Below, piece by piece: positions 54,761-63,742 of a stretch of DNA of 64,000 bases. The DNA is from Shouchella hunanensis (GTDB lineage Bacteria; Bacillota; Bacilli; Bacillales; Bacillaceae_D): NCBI RefSeq assembly GCF_028735875.1, contig NZ_CP117834.1, forward strand, positions 1 to 64,000, read 5' to 3'. The notes beneath the pieces were generated by a model that worked only from the letters and a program-made list of their open reading frames with translations, was not told the origin of the DNA and searched no databases. Position 1 is the first letter of the stretch; every line of letters begins with the position of its first letter. A program made the translations under genes and the position numbers.

Positions 54761-55948
54761 TCATCGCATCATGAAGGCAATATTGCTTGCAGCAACCATA
54801 ATCGTGATTGCTAAGAAAAACATAAAGCCGATTAACGCCATTGCAGCAAATATATACAAAACAGCTTTGCCAATGATGGCTAAGCAATCAATAATTGCGC
54901 CATTTCCAAGAGGTTGTAGCACGGCAGCGGAAAGTTGGAAAATCAATGCAATGGAAAGAACCTTTAAAGCTGGAAACGCACAAATCGCCAGCAGCATAAT
55001 TAAACCGCTCATGCCGATTGTATTTTTCAGTAATAAGGATGCGCTCATAACCGTGTCCGTTGCGTCTGTAAACATCCGTCCAACAACCGGGATGAAGTTG
55101 CCTGCAATAAATTTTGCGGCTCGGAGTGTGAGACCATCTGCAGCTGCTGCTGTTGTGCCTTGAACAGACACAGCGCCTAGAAAGACCGTCATAAATACGC
55201 CGAGCAAGCCTAGCGATAGCACTCGAAAGAGATTCGATAAGCGCGTCACTTTGTAATCGTCTGTAAACGTACTCACGATTCCAAGAACAGCAGAGATAAA
55301 CAACATTGGCAATACAAATGTTTTGACTAAGATACCACTCGTATGCACTAAAAATATGATAACCGGATGAAAAAGTGCTGAACTCGATAGCCCACCGAGA
55401 GAAGCCATTAATGCGAGCAACATTGGCAAGAGCGCTATTGAAAAGTGAATCATAGCGTCAATCGCTTCAATGGCATAAGTCATCGCACTATGAAAGCCAT
55501 TCATTGCAATCATACACAGTACAAGGAGCGTAACCGCATACGCTGTTTTGCTTACCGTGTGCTGCTCAAACGCACTTTGAAACGACTGTAAAATGTATGA
55601 AAAGATGGTTAAAAGCAAGATCATACCAAGCAATTTCCCATTTAAAACAAGTTCATGAAGCAAATATTTAATGAAGCCGATAAACCATTCTTTAACATCA
55701 AACGTTTTCTCACCAGTTAAAAAATCAGTTAGAGAACCTTTCTGACTCTCTGGCAAAAAACCGCCGTATTCATCAACGATTTCATTCCAGAAAACTTGTA
55801 TCTCATCCATTTTCAGAATATCAATCTGTTCCTCTACTAAGTCATGAAGGGCTTGTGTTGGGTCCTCTTCTTCCGCAGAAACCCTTTCAACGTTAAAGGT
55901 GATAAAGAGCATAAGCATGGTGGCAACAAAAACCAGTTTACCTTTCAT
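54761..55948 (-). CDS. spoIIIAE: Stage III sporulation protein AE
   Basis: The largest membrane subunit of the SpoIIIA complex, 395 residues: a cleavable signal peptide (about 1-25, ending VSAEE), an extracellular stretch of about 75 residues and about seven membrane helices. Resembles type III secretion export components by general layout. It follows spoIIIAD by 15 bases. Confidence 0.94.
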   Translation of the reverse strand: MKGKLVFVATMLMLFITFNVERVSAEEEDPTQALHDLVEEQIDILKMDEIQVFWNEIVDEYGGFLPESQKGSLTDFLTGEKTFDVKEWFIGFIKYLLHELVLNGKLLGMILLLTIFSYILQSFQSAFEQHTVSKTAYAVTLLVLCMIAMNGFHSAMTYAIEAIDAMIHFSIALLPMLLALMASLGGLSSSALFHPVIIFLVHTSGILVKTFVLPMLFISAVLGIVSTFTDDYKVTRLSNLFRVLSLGLLGVFMTVFLGAVSVQGTTAAAADGLTLRAAKFIAGNFIPVVGRMFTDATDTVMSASLLLKNTIGMSGLIMLLAICAFPALKVLSIALIFQLSAAVLQPLGNGAIIDCLAIIGKAVLYIFAAMALIGFMFFLAITIMVAASNIAFMMR

Positions 55949-55963
55949 TTATGCTTGTCCTCC

Positions 55964-56353
55964 TTACGATGGGAGTAAAGCGAGAATCATTTCAATCACT
56001 GCTTTAATGATTGGAATCGCGAGGACAAGAATAAAAATTTTCCCTGCTAATTCAATTTTACTCGCTATAGCCGCTTGACCAGCATCCCGTGAAATTTGAG
56101 CACCAAATTCTGCTATATAGGCAATCCCAATTATTTTTAAAATCGTTTGTAAATAAACTGTGTGAATATTTGCTTGTACAGCTAAATCATTAATTAATTG
56201 AATAACACTGGCTATCTCGTCGAGTAAAAATAAGAAAATGAGTGAGCCGACAAACAGCGTTAGCAAAAATGCAAAAACAGGCTTTTGCTCTTTCACAATT
56301 AAAGCTAAGAACGTGGCGATAAGACCCAAACCAACAATTTGTATAATTTCAAT
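55964..56353 (-). CDS. spoIIIAD: Stage III sporulation protein AD with apparent ATT start
   Basis: A membrane protein of the SpoIIIA complex with three or four helices. The conserved N-terminus EIIQIVGLGLIATFL is encoded only if translation starts at ATT (56351-56353): this codon lies 9 bases after GGAGG, and the frame between it and the spoIIIAC stop contains no ATG, GTG or TTG. The first ordinary start codon, TTG at 56329, would cut off eight family-conserved residues and has no ribosome site. From the ATT the protein has 129 residues, near the 133 known for B. subtilis. C-terminal half is strongly conserved (TILKIIGIAYIAEFGAQ). Confidence 0.85.
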   Translation of the reverse strand: MEIIQIVGLGLIATFLALIVKEQKPVFAFLLTLFVGSLIFLFLLDEIASVIQLINDLAVQANIHTVYLQTILKIIGIAYIAEFGAQISRDAGQAAIASKIELAGKIFILVLAIPIIKAVIEMILALLPS

Positions 56354-56371
56354 CGCCGATCCCCTCCACTT

Positions 56372-56578
56372 CTAAGCTTGGAATAAGAAAACGCTTCTTA
56401 TTTTTTGAAACAAATCATCTACAATGGTTGCAACCATATAGAGAACAACAACAAAACCAATTAACGTCACCCAATGGGCCCAGTCTTCTTTCCCCATTTG
56501 TTTAAGAACTGTATGCAACATCGCTACAATAATGCCGATCCCTGCTATTTGAAAAATGGTATTTACATCATAGGCCAC
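56372..56578 (-). CDS. spoIIIAC: Stage III sporulation protein AC
   Basis: A 68-residue protein with two membrane helices, starting at GTG (56578) 9 bases after GGAGG; VNTIFQIAGIGIIVAML and WVTLIGFVVVLYMVATIVDDL are typical. Its length equals that of B. subtilis SpoIIIAC; the frame to 56605 overlaps spoIIIAB and is not supported. Confidence 0.93.
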   Translation of the reverse strand: MAYDVNTIFQIAGIGIIVAMLHTVLKQMGKEDWAHWVTLIGFVVVLYMVATIVDDLFQKIRSVFLFQA

Positions 56579-56604
56579 GTTACTGTTCCTCCTTTTCACT
56601 TGCA

Positions 56605-57117
56605 CTACATCATTAGAATGATAATTAATAAACCTGCTAACACACCTAATGTTTTGTACATTTTTTCATACCTTTCTTGAAGACCTCTTGCTTCTTCTTC
56701 GTCTCTTTCTAAATGAGTTTGCGTTAATTTCAACTGCTTTTGCTGATGGTTTCTATCCATTGTCCCGATAGTCGCACCAAATTGAAGCAAGACTTCCTTT
56801 TCTTTTTCTTTCAAAGATAGGGATTTCCATGTCTCCTCAACGGCCGCTTCCCATGCTTCATTGGCAGTAGCTTTTCGTTCGGTTAGCTTTAGTGAAAAAG
56901 ATGCAAATAACGCGGCAACAGGGCCATTTAGTTGCTTGGAAATATTAATGGATGCCTTTGCTAAAGGTGTTTGTCCATATACGATCTCTGCTTCAAGAGA
57001 TTGTAGTGCTGACCGCAACTGCCGGATATGCTGCGGACGTTCTTTAAGAAGTCGTGCCTGATAAAATCCGTAAGCTGTCGTACAGCAAACAATAAGAAGC
57101 GCTCCTAGCCATCTCAT
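56605..57117 (-). CDS. spoIIIAB: Stage III sporulation protein AB
   Basis: A 170-residue protein with an N-terminal membrane helix (2-20), a helical cytosolic part (KERPQHIRQLRSALQSLE, typical of the family) and a C-terminal hydrophobic segment (about 152-170). Structurally like the GspF-type platform of secretion systems. It overlaps the spoIIIAA stop by 4 bases. Confidence 0.93.
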   Translation of the reverse strand: MRWLGALLIVCCTTAYGFYQARLLKERPQHIRQLRSALQSLEAEIVYGQTPLAKASINISKQLNGPVAALFASFSLKLTERKATANEAWEAAVEETWKSLSLKEKEKEVLLQFGATIGTMDRNHQQKQLKLTQTHLERDEEEARGLQERYEKMYKTLGVLAGLLIIILMM

Positions 57118-58016
57118 CGTTGATAAACCAATGAAGGAATGCGTATTTTGCTAACGGCACCTGGATATGGTGTTCGTCCAACTTCAATAACACGATCAAA
57201 CGCTTGCTCTTTAAGAAGTTGTTTAAAAATTGGCCGTTTCGCTATCTCTTCAAATGAGTACCCATGAGCAGTTGCCATGATGACAACTCCAGCATGTCTC
57301 GCTTCAAGAATGGCTTGAGCATCTTCTTCTCTTCCAATTTCGTCGACGATCATCACTTGCGGAGACATGGAGCGAATCATCATCATCATACCTTCTGCCT
57401 TTGGGCAACCATCTAATACATCTGTTCGTGAACCTAAGTCGTGTTGGGGTGTACCATTCATACAACCAGCTATTTCTGAACGTTCATCCACAACCGCTAC
57501 TTTACTCGCCGGAATGGTTGCTGTTCCTGTACTAACATTTCTGGCTAGATCACGTAATAATGTTGTTTTTCCTGTTTGTGGGGCGCCAATAATTAATGTA
57601 TTGCGCCAGCCGTTTTTTCCGTCATAAAGCTCAGCCACAAGCTTATTTGATACACCTAGCTTTTGTTTTGCAACTCGAATATTAAAAGAACGAATAGGAC
57701 GAATCGTTTTTACTTTTCCATTATCCAAAATCGTTTTTCCAGCTAACCCTACCCGGTGCCCGCCTTCAATAGTGATATAACCCTTTTGAAGCTCCTCTTC
57801 AAATGCGTATAGCGAGTACGCACTAAGTTGATTTAGAAACATATTTGCATCTTCTTCTGTAAAGAAAGTGGAAGAAAATAACGTCTTATTCGAAAACAAG
57901 CATTCAACCGGCTGATTAATACGTAAGCGGATCTCTTCTATACTTTTGTTCGTTTTCATCGCTTGTGTAACATAAGCCTCCACGTGTTGAGGCAGCAAGT
58001 TCAAAATTGACTGCAT
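57114..58016 (-). CDS. spoIIIAA: Stage III sporulation protein AA (secretion-type ATPase)
   Basis: ATPase of the SpoIIIA complex, related to type II/IV secretion ATPases. The 300-residue protein has Walker A GAPQTGKTTL (near 144-153), an Asp-box region VAVVDERSEIAG and Walker B-like VMIVDEIGREEDA (near 220). It leads the eight-gene operon; AGAGAGGTAG precedes the ATG. I could not identify a convincing sigma-E promoter in the 120 bases upstream. Confidence 0.95.
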   Translation of the reverse strand: MQSILNLLPQHVEAYVTQAMKTNKSIEEIRLRINQPVECLFSNKTLFSSTFFTEEDANMFLNQLSAYSLYAFEEELQKGYITIEGGHRVGLAGKTILDNGKVKTIRPIRSFNIRVAKQKLGVSNKLVAELYDGKNGWRNTLIIGAPQTGKTTLLRDLARNVSTGTATIPASKVAVVDERSEIAGCMNGTPQHDLGSRTDVLDGCPKAEGMMMMIRSMSPQVMIVDEIGREEDAQAILEARHAGVVIMATAHGYSFEEIAKRPIFKQLLKEQAFDRVIEVGRTPYPGAVSKIRIPSLVYQR

Positions 58017-58119
58017 TAGCTTCTACCTCTCTTACTTGGATTTTCTAGACATAGAACGCTTTGCACGTTTTGTATTACGTTATGTAAAAGTAGACAAGTT
58101 AAGAACCAACCTACACAAC

Positions 58120-58155
58120 AAAAAAAACGATCTCCTTTGTTAGGAAACCGTTTTG
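58120..58155 (-). terminator. Terminator at the end of the unknown 148-residue gene
   Basis: On the minus strand AAAACGgtTTCCT pairs with AAGGAgatCGTTTT around an AACA loop and is followed by T4 or more. Confidence 0.75.
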
Positions 58156-58586
58156 TTATCTAAATCTGCATACAACACTTGCTGAAGCGGGAGCAAACGC
58201 TTCAGTAATTTTCGTTGCTGAATCACTTGGCCGTCCGTCCTCAGATGAACAAGATGTTCAGGTAGTTGAATATGGGTACAGGAGCGAACATGATCTCTTA
58301 CCAACATTTGAATAATAGCGTGGTGAGCGTCTGTTCCTTCTGTTGTAATAATCGTGATTGATGGCTGGTGATCGCTCTTAAGACCACGGAATAAGCGTTT
58401 CAAATGGAGATAAGGCGTTTTTTTAGCCGGAATAATAAACACTAAATGTGTCGCTCGGTTTTGATTAAGATCATGAACTGACATCGTTTCAAGGGAATAA
58501 GCATTGATAAAGGGATAAGTCATTTGTAAATAAGCTGTTAAACCGTCTGCTTTTTTAGATTGACCGTTAATAACGGAAACATTCAT
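58140..58586 (-). CDS. Unknown protein upstream of spoIIIAA
   Basis: A 148-residue protein I do not recognise. It starts MNVSVINGQSKKADGLTAYL, a Rossmann or flavodoxin-like opening (strand, short loop with Gly, helix), followed by THLVFIIPAKKTPYLHLKRL and SITIITTEG strands, so an alpha/beta sandwich is plausible. The rest is basic and rich in His, Leu and Gln. No membrane segment. It is transcribed towards the spoIIIA operon but ends in its own terminator, and diverges from aroK. Confidence 0.6.
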   Translation of the reverse strand: MNVSVINGQSKKADGLTAYLQMTYPFINAYSLETMSVHDLNQNRATHLVFIIPAKKTPYLHLKRLFRGLKSDHQPSITIITTEGTDAHHAIIQMLVRDHVRSCTHIQLPEHLVHLRTDGQVIQQRKLLKRLLPLQQVLYADLDNKTVS

Positions 58587-58745
58587 TTAAACACCCCTTA
58601 TTCTTATTAATTTAATCGGGATTAAGATACTACTAGTTTACGTCATTCAAAGGGATAGTGCAACACCGTTTTGATTAAATTATTCGGCACCATCCTTTAT
58701 TTCTTGCTATACTGGGACATAATGCATAAAAGTGAGTGTTGACTA

Positions 58746-59288
58746 GTGAATAATTTGCCTTTAATTGAAAGAAACATCGTTCTCGTTGGATTTATGGGTG
58801 TAGGGAAGACAACGGTTGGACGTTTACTTGCCCAAAAGCTTTATCGAGATTTTATTGATATTGATGCAGAAATTGAGCATGCGCAAGGGATGTCTATTCC
58901 CGATTTATTCCGGAAACATGGAGAACCATATTTTCGCGAAATAGAAAAAGAACACGTGCTTCATGCTAGCGCTTCAAGAATGAAAGTCATTTCTCTAGGC
59001 GGTGGTGCGTTTACACAAGAAGCAATTCGCAACTACTGTTTAAAACATTGCCTGGTTATCTTTTTGGACATACGTTTTGATTCTTGGAAAGATCGCATTC
59101 ATATGCTCACCGGTAACCGTCCCATTTTAGAAGGAAAATCAGTAGAAGAATTAGAAGACCTTTACACATCAAGACAACAAGCCTATGCACTAAATCATTC
59201 ACAAATGACTACAGACTCGTTAACAGCAGATGAAATCGCAAGCTATTTAAAAGAGTCATTAATTACTGCATATGAATTAGAAAAATAA
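58746..59288 (+). CDS. aroK: Shikimate kinase
   Basis: Phosphorylates shikimate in aromatic amino acid synthesis. The 180-residue P-loop kinase has Walker A GFMGVGKTT (near 15-23), the substrate-binding DIDAEIEHAQG (near 38) and FRKHGEPYFREIEKEH, the GGG lid region (LGGGAF) and the RPIL motif (NRPILEG near 123). Start is GTG at 58746. It stands alone between divergent and convergent neighbours, and is unusually close to the spoIIIA operon. Confidence 0.92.
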   Translation: MNNLPLIERNIVLVGFMGVGKTTVGRLLAQKLYRDFIDIDAEIEHAQGMSIPDLFRKHGEPYFREIEKEHVLHASASRMKVISLGGGAFTQEAIRNYCLKHCLVIFLDIRFDSWKDRIHMLTGNRPILEGKSVEELEDLYTSRQQAYALNHSQMTTDSLTADEIASYLKESLITAYELEK

Positions 59289-59323
59289 AAGCCGCCGCAA
59301 TCATTAAGATTGCGACGGCTTTT
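59287..59323. terminator. Bidirectional terminator between aroK and efp
   Basis: AAAAGCCGCCGCAATC pairs with GATTGCGACGGCTTTT (one mismatch) with a 5-nt loop. Confidence 0.9.
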
Positions 59324-59343
59324 CTATTTCAACTTTAACCCTA

Positions 59344-59901
59344 CTACGCTCTTGATACATAAGAAGAGTTTCTCGTATCAATAATAAGCTTATCCCCTTG
59401 GTTAACAAAGAAAGGCACTTGAACAGTTAAACCCGTTTCCACTGTAGCCGGCTTTGTTCCACCTGAAGCAGTATCGCCTTTAATTCCCGGTTCTGTTTCA
59501 GTCACTTCTAACGTCACCGTGTTCGGTACTTCTACGCCTAAAGTTTCACTTGCAAATGTAATAACATGTACTTCCATGTTTTCTTTCAAAAACTTCAGTT
59601 CATGTTCAATTTGCTTTGTTGGAAGCTCTAGCTGCTCATACGTTTCATTATCCATAAACGTATGCATATCGCCACTTTCATACAAGTACTGCATACGGCG
59701 ATTTTCAATGTGCGCTTTCGCTACTTTTTCTCCAGCGCGAAACGTCCGTTCTTGGACAGCACCAGTACGCAAGTTACGCAATTTTGACCGTACAAATGCA
59801 GCTCCTTTACCTGGTTTTACGTGTTGAAACTCCATCACTTGCCAGATACCATTATCTACTTCAATCGTTAAACCTGTTTTAAAATCATTAACTGATATCA
59901 T
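59344..59901 (-). CDS. efp: Elongation factor P
   Basis: Relieves ribosome stalling at polyproline stretches. The 185-residue protein has the KOW-like domain I with the tip Lys at position 32 (KPGKGAAF), the residue that carries the 5-aminopentanol modification in B. subtilis, and two OB domains ending in [17 protein letters not shown]. It follows the M24 peptidase gene by 88 bases, as in Bacillus. Confidence 0.96.
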   Translation of the reverse strand: MISVNDFKTGLTIEVDNGIWQVMEFQHVKPGKGAAFVRSKLRNLRTGAVQERTFRAGEKVAKAHIENRRMQYLYESGDMHTFMDNETYEQLELPTKQIEHELKFLKENMEVHVITFASETLGVEVPNTVTLEVTETEPGIKGDTASGGTKPATVETGLTVQVPFFVNQGDKLIIDTRNSSYVSRA

Positions 59902-59989
59902 TCTATATCCTCCAATTAAACACTCTTATTCCCAATAGTTACTATACCACAGCTTCACGAGTGTGTCTCCGCCTTTTCCGATTCCTCTT

Positions 59990-61054
59990 TTAAAGGATAA
60001 TAAGTTCTTTTGAGGAATAATTTAATCGTTCATTTCCCGTTTCCGTAATTAAAATATCATCTTCAATTCGTGTTCCGCCAACACCAGGAATATAAATACC
60101 CGGTTCTACCGTTACGACCATGCCTGGCTGTAACGGCACATCTGATGCCATTGATAAACCAGGCGCTTCATGTACTTCCATTCCTAAACCATGACCTGTA
60201 GAATGTCCGAAATAGTCCCCGTATCCTTTTTCTTTAATATAATCACGCGTTAGCGCATCTGCTTCTTTGCCAGTCATCCCTGGTTTTATGCCATCAATCC
60301 CAAGTTGCTGTGCCACACGAACCGTTTCGTAAATCGTTTTCAACTCATCGGAGATGTTACCAACGGCGAGTGTACGTGTAATATCAGAGCAATACCCTTC
60401 ATAATAAGCGCCAAAATCTAACGTAACTAGCTCGCCACTTTCAATGGTTTTTTCAGAGGCAACACCATGTGGTAAAGCAGATCGTACACCTGAAGCGACG
60501 ATAATATCAAAAGACGACGAGACAGCACCTTGTTTGCGCATAAAAAACTCTAGTTCATTTGAAACGTCAATTTCTTTGATCCCTGGTTTAATAAACGTTT
60601 GAATGTGCGCGTACGCTTTTTCGGCAATATCAGCGGCTTTTTTCATCGTTTGTATCTCTTCTGGCGTTTTGATAAGGCGGAGCGGTTCCACCATTTGATT
60701 GATTGCAACGAGGGTTGCACCTGTTAACGTTTGCTCCAATTGTTCATATTCTGCATATGTAAGTTTTGTTTTTTCAAATCCTAATTTCTTAATGCCTAAA
60801 GAACTTGATTGAACAGCAATTTCGTTCATGAGCGTCCCAGCTTGTTTCACAATTTGAAAACCATGAACTTGTTCTTCCGCTTGTTCCACATAACGAAAGT
60901 CAGTGATGAATCGTGCATCCGTTTCAGTAAGGAGCACTGCACCTGCTGTACCTGTAAATCCAGTAACGTAACGACGATTAATCGGACTCATGATTAAAAA
61001 CCCATCCACGTCATGGTCCCGTAATTTCTTTTGCAAAGACTGAATAATAGTCAT
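59990..61054 (-). CDS. yqhT: M24 aminopeptidase (Xaa-Pro type, YqhT)
   Basis: A 354-residue metallopeptidase of the creatinase/aminopeptidase P fold: N-terminal domain (about 1-125; MSPINRRYVTGFTGTAG) and catalytic domain with metal ligands in LDFGAYYEGYCSDITRT (near 215-230), GHSTGHGLGMEVHEAPG (near 283) and VTVEPGIYIPGVGGTRIED (near 310-328). It cleaves N-terminal Xaa-Pro bonds. It precedes efp, as in other Bacillus, but aroQ no longer lies upstream. Confidence 0.92.
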   Translation of the reverse strand: MTIIQSLQKKLRDHDVDGFLIMSPINRRYVTGFTGTAGAVLLTETDARFITDFRYVEQAEEQVHGFQIVKQAGTLMNEIAVQSSSLGIKKLGFEKTKLTYAEYEQLEQTLTGATLVAINQMVEPLRLIKTPEEIQTMKKAADIAEKAYAHIQTFIKPGIKEIDVSNELEFFMRKQGAVSSSFDIIVASGVRSALPHGVASEKTIESGELVTLDFGAYYEGYCSDITRTLAVGNISDELKTIYETVRVAQQLGIDGIKPGMTGKEADALTRDYIKEKGYGDYFGHSTGHGLGMEVHEAPGLSMASDVPLQPGMVVTVEPGIYIPGVGGTRIEDDILITETGNERLNYSSKELIIL

Positions 61055-61102
61055 GCGACTCCCTCATTTCTAAATGGTTAATAAGAGAATTGTAGCACAA
61101 CT

Positions 61103-61612
61103 TCATTCAGCTTTAAATGAATCTTCCTTTGACATCGGTTCATTTTGTTCAGCATACTCATAAGAAATGGAATAGCCGATGAATAATCCATACAAAATAA
61201 AGAGACAAAGTGTTGTCACAATCGTGTTTAATGAATAGCTTTGAACAGGTTTGAGATCAACAATAAACGGGTTAAGTATATAAAATACAATGACCCAAAG
61301 CAAAACACCAAATCCTACACCTGGCCACATGCTATTCACTTTTTGTAACGTCCACTTATAGAAAAAGGCGATGCCTATTGAGAGAATGGCAATGACAGCA
61401 ATGCCAACGAGTTGACCAGTGTGACCTAGCTTCCAGTCTCCTAAAGCCCACGGCAGTAAGACAAAGGACGGACCAACTTCTGTTAAATGAAAATAGTAGC
61501 TACTATAGCCTATAAACGACCAAATTAAACCGCCAAAAAAACCAATAAGAACGACTTTCATTGGAAATCCCATTTGTTTCGTGTCAATGATTTCTTGATC
61601 CATTTTATTCAT
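61103..61612 (-). CDS. yqhR: YqhR-like membrane protein
   Basis: A 169-residue protein with four predicted membrane helices and a short N-terminal cytosolic part (MNKMDQEIIDTKQMGFPMKVV). Function unknown; it matches the YqhR family by length, layout and place upstream of yqhT-efp. Two MK/ID-rich segments are cytosolic; the C-terminal tail is acidic. The start ATG at 61612 follows GGAGGTG. Confidence 0.75.
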   Translation of the reverse strand: MNKMDQEIIDTKQMGFPMKVVLIGFFGGLIWSFIGYSSYYFHLTEVGPSFVLLPWALGDWKLGHTGQLVGIAVIAILSIGIAFFYKWTLQKVNSMWPGVGFGVLLWVIVFYILNPFIVDLKPVQSYSLNTIVTTLCLFILYGLFIGYSISYEYAEQNEPMSKEDSFKAE

Positions 61613-61808
61613 ACGATCAACACCTCCACTAGTAGGATGTCCTTAAAAAAACAAAAACATGACTTTTTTTAACAGGATACCTCTTATTTTTAAAAAAACT
61701 GTCGAAATAGAAATGTATCATGCACTTGATTGCGTTGTGTCATTCACTTTATACTGTAAGTAGAAGAACGTGATCGATTGTTCATGTCCATTTAGGAAGG
61801 GGATTGTT

Positions 61809-62192
61809 ATGAAGAAACTCTTTATGATTTTAGTGCCGATTATTTGTATACTGGCTTTTATCCAAATTCTTTCAAACATTCCTTACTTTTTAAGCGCCAT
61901 TGGGGGTATGGCTCTTTTTGCTGGTATGATTTATCTCGGTTACCGGTTTTACTTATCCAAGCGATATGGCGTGCCGTTTAAAGGCCGAACATCAAAAGGA
62001 CCGAACCGATCACAAATACGAAAAGCACAGCGAACAAGCACCGTAAAGCCTCAAACAAAAAAAACATTCTCTCCTTCTGTTAAGCAAAGAGAATTAAATC
62101 AAAAACAGTTAAAAAAAGTTCCAAAGCGTCGATCTTCTCCTCATTTAACGGTTATCGAAGGAAAGAATACGAAAAAGAAGAAAAAAGCGTAA
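61809..62192 (+). CDS. yqhP: YqhP-like basic membrane protein
   Basis: A 127-residue protein with two membrane helices (about 5-22 and 30-52) followed by a strongly basic tail of about 70 residues (RRSSPHL, GKNTKKKKKA), as in the SA1362/YqhP group. The ATG at 61809 has AAGGGGATT upstream; the frame to 61770 lacks a ribosome site. It diverges from yqhR. Function unknown. Confidence 0.75.
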   Translation: MKKLFMILVPIICILAFIQILSNIPYFLSAIGGMALFAGMIYLGYRFYLSKRYGVPFKGRTSKGPNRSQIRKAQRTSTVKPQTKKTFSPSVKQRELNQKQLKKVPKRRSSPHLTVIEGKNTKKKKKA

Positions 62193-62217
62193 CTATGCTT
62201 TTTTCTTCTTTTTTTAT
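62172..62217. terminator. Bidirectional terminator between yqhP and yqhO
   Basis: AAAAAGAAGAAAAAAGC pairs with GCTTTTTTCTTCTTTTT; the arms overlap the ends of both coding regions. Confidence 0.85.
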
Positions 62218-63110
62218 CCGCTCCAACTTGTTAAAAATTGTGCCGTTTTCTCCTTACCTAATCTAATCATCTTCTGTTTTTCTTCATCAGTTAAATCAAA
62301 ATCAGTTGCTTTAATATGTTCAACCGGTATAAATACAATATTGCGCGCATGATCCTGACTTATGTAACGTGCGTCATGTGCATGCGTCATTGTCTCAAAA
62401 ATCGCTTTATACAAATCAAAAGCATTGTGCACTTGATTAATAGGACGTTCCCCTTCTTTAGGGGATAATTGAAATCCAATGACTGGCCTTTTATAACCAC
62501 CTCGCACACCATCTTTGAAAACCCACATCGGAAAATTACTTAATAAACCGCCATCCACAATATAGGAAGGCTTGTTCCCAACAGCTTGATTTTTTAATTT
62601 AACCGGTTCAAAAAAATAAGGAATGCTACAACTCATTCGTACAGCAGTCGCCACACTAAATCGGTTTGGGTCTAATCCGTACTTCGGTAAATCATCTGGA
62701 ATGACCACCATTTGACCTCTTGTGACATCTGATACAACGACTCGTAACGAACTCGGGGCTAAGTCACTAAACGTTCTGACTCCTTTTTGTTCTAATTGTT
62801 CTTTAATCCACTCTTCTAATTTATCCCCTTTATAGAGACCCATTCGGAAATAGAGGTTTAACCATTTCGTAATTTTAAAAGGCATAACCGCAAGACGTTC
62901 ATCTCGAAATGTTGCTACATCAAGAGAATTTAACATCGTGAAAATGTCTTTACTTGAATAACCGGCCATTAGAAATGCCGCCACAATTGAACCGGCACTT
63001 GTACCTGCAATGCGTTCAAATAAAAGCCCTCTCCTTTCCGCTTCATCAATGGCTCCAACAAAGGCAAAAGCTTTCACCCCACCACCAGCAAAGACAGCAT
63101 CGACCTTCAA
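62214..63110 (-). CDS. yqhO: Patatin-like phospholipase (YqhO)
   Basis: Patatin-family lipid acyl hydrolase of 298 residues. The start is TTG at 63110 after AAAGGGGGG; the protein then begins KVDAVFAGGGVKAFAF like its Bacillus homologues, while the frame to 63221 would add a hydrophobic stretch with no ribosome site. Oxyanion motif AGGGVKAFA, nucleophile Ser in GTSAGS (near 39) and the catalytic Asp in VDGGLLSNFP (near 197). Likely cytosolic. Confidence 0.88.
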   Translation of the reverse strand: MKVDAVFAGGGVKAFAFVGAIDEAERRGLLFERIAGTSAGSIVAAFLMAGYSSKDIFTMLNSLDVATFRDERLAVMPFKITKWLNLYFRMGLYKGDKLEEWIKEQLEQKGVRTFSDLAPSSLRVVVSDVTRGQMVVIPDDLPKYGLDPNRFSVATAVRMSCSIPYFFEPVKLKNQAVGNKPSYIVDGGLLSNFPMWVFKDGVRGGYKRPVIGFQLSPKEGERPINQVHNAFDLYKAIFETMTHAHDARYISQDHARNIVFIPVEHIKATDFDLTDEEKQKMIRLGKEKTAQFLTSWSG

Positions 63111-63188
63111 TACGATCCCCCCTTTTACTTTAACTGTATGAGCAAAAGGGGTTGACTCATTTCTTATCAACCAAAAAGCAATGAAAAC

Positions 63189-63221
63189 AAAAAAGATGCA
63201 AGGCATTGTTAACCCTTGCAT
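63189..63221 (-). terminator. Intrinsic terminator of mntR
   Basis: On the minus strand ATGCAAGG pairs with CCTTGCAT across a 10-nt loop, followed by CTTTTTTG. Confidence 0.75.
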
Positions 63222-63238
63222 CTCCCTTAAAAACCCTA

Positions 63239-63664
63239 TTAATCAGCTTGATCGTTTCGTTTCTGAATATCTCTTAATGTTTCCAGTCTACTTTCTTTTT
63301 CTTGAAAGTACTGAACTAAATCACCGATTCGATCGATCGCATCCCAGCTAATATGATGCTCAATCCCTTCAACATCTTGATAGATATGATCTTCATTCAC
63401 ACCAATAATTTTCATGAAATCTTCCAACAGTTCATGTCTGTAGACTAACCGCTTTCCAATTTTATTTCCTTTTGCTGTTAGCATCAAACCTCTATATCGT
63501 TCATAAACAAGATAATCGCTTTTGTCTAGCTTTTGTACCATTTTCGTTACCGAAGAAGGGTGGACTTCAAGTGCTTCTGCAATATCAGATACACGGGCAT
63601 AGCCTTTTTCTTCAATCAACATATAAATACGTTCTAAATAATCTTCCATGCTCGGTGTTGGCAT
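63239..63664 (-). CDS. mntR: Manganese transport regulator MntR
   Basis: DtxR-family Mn(II)-dependent repressor of manganese uptake, 141 residues. N-terminal winged helix ([30 protein letters not shown] is split over residues 3-32) and dimer/metal domain with ligands in [14 protein letters not shown] and the Glu/His of VEGIEHHI (near 96-103). The ATG at 63664 follows TTGGGGGGATTCT; the frame to 63703 adds residues not seen in the family. It lies after splB. Confidence 0.95.
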   Translation of the reverse strand: MPTPSMEDYLERIYMLIEEKGYARVSDIAEALEVHPSSVTKMVQKLDKSDYLVYERYRGLMLTAKGNKIGKRLVYRHELLEDFMKIIGVNEDHIYQDVEGIEHHISWDAIDRIGDLVQYFQEKESRLETLRDIQKRNDQAD

Positions 63665-63742
63665 AGAATCCCCCCAATCCAAAGCGGACATAAATCCATT
63701 CACTCTTATCTTACTATAAAATGGGAGGAAGAACCAAGGAGA

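Noticed and set aside
58017..58139. Sigma-E promoter of spoIIIAA
   Set aside because: Expected from biology, but I see only loose matches (AATACAAAA) without a proper -35 at the right distance.
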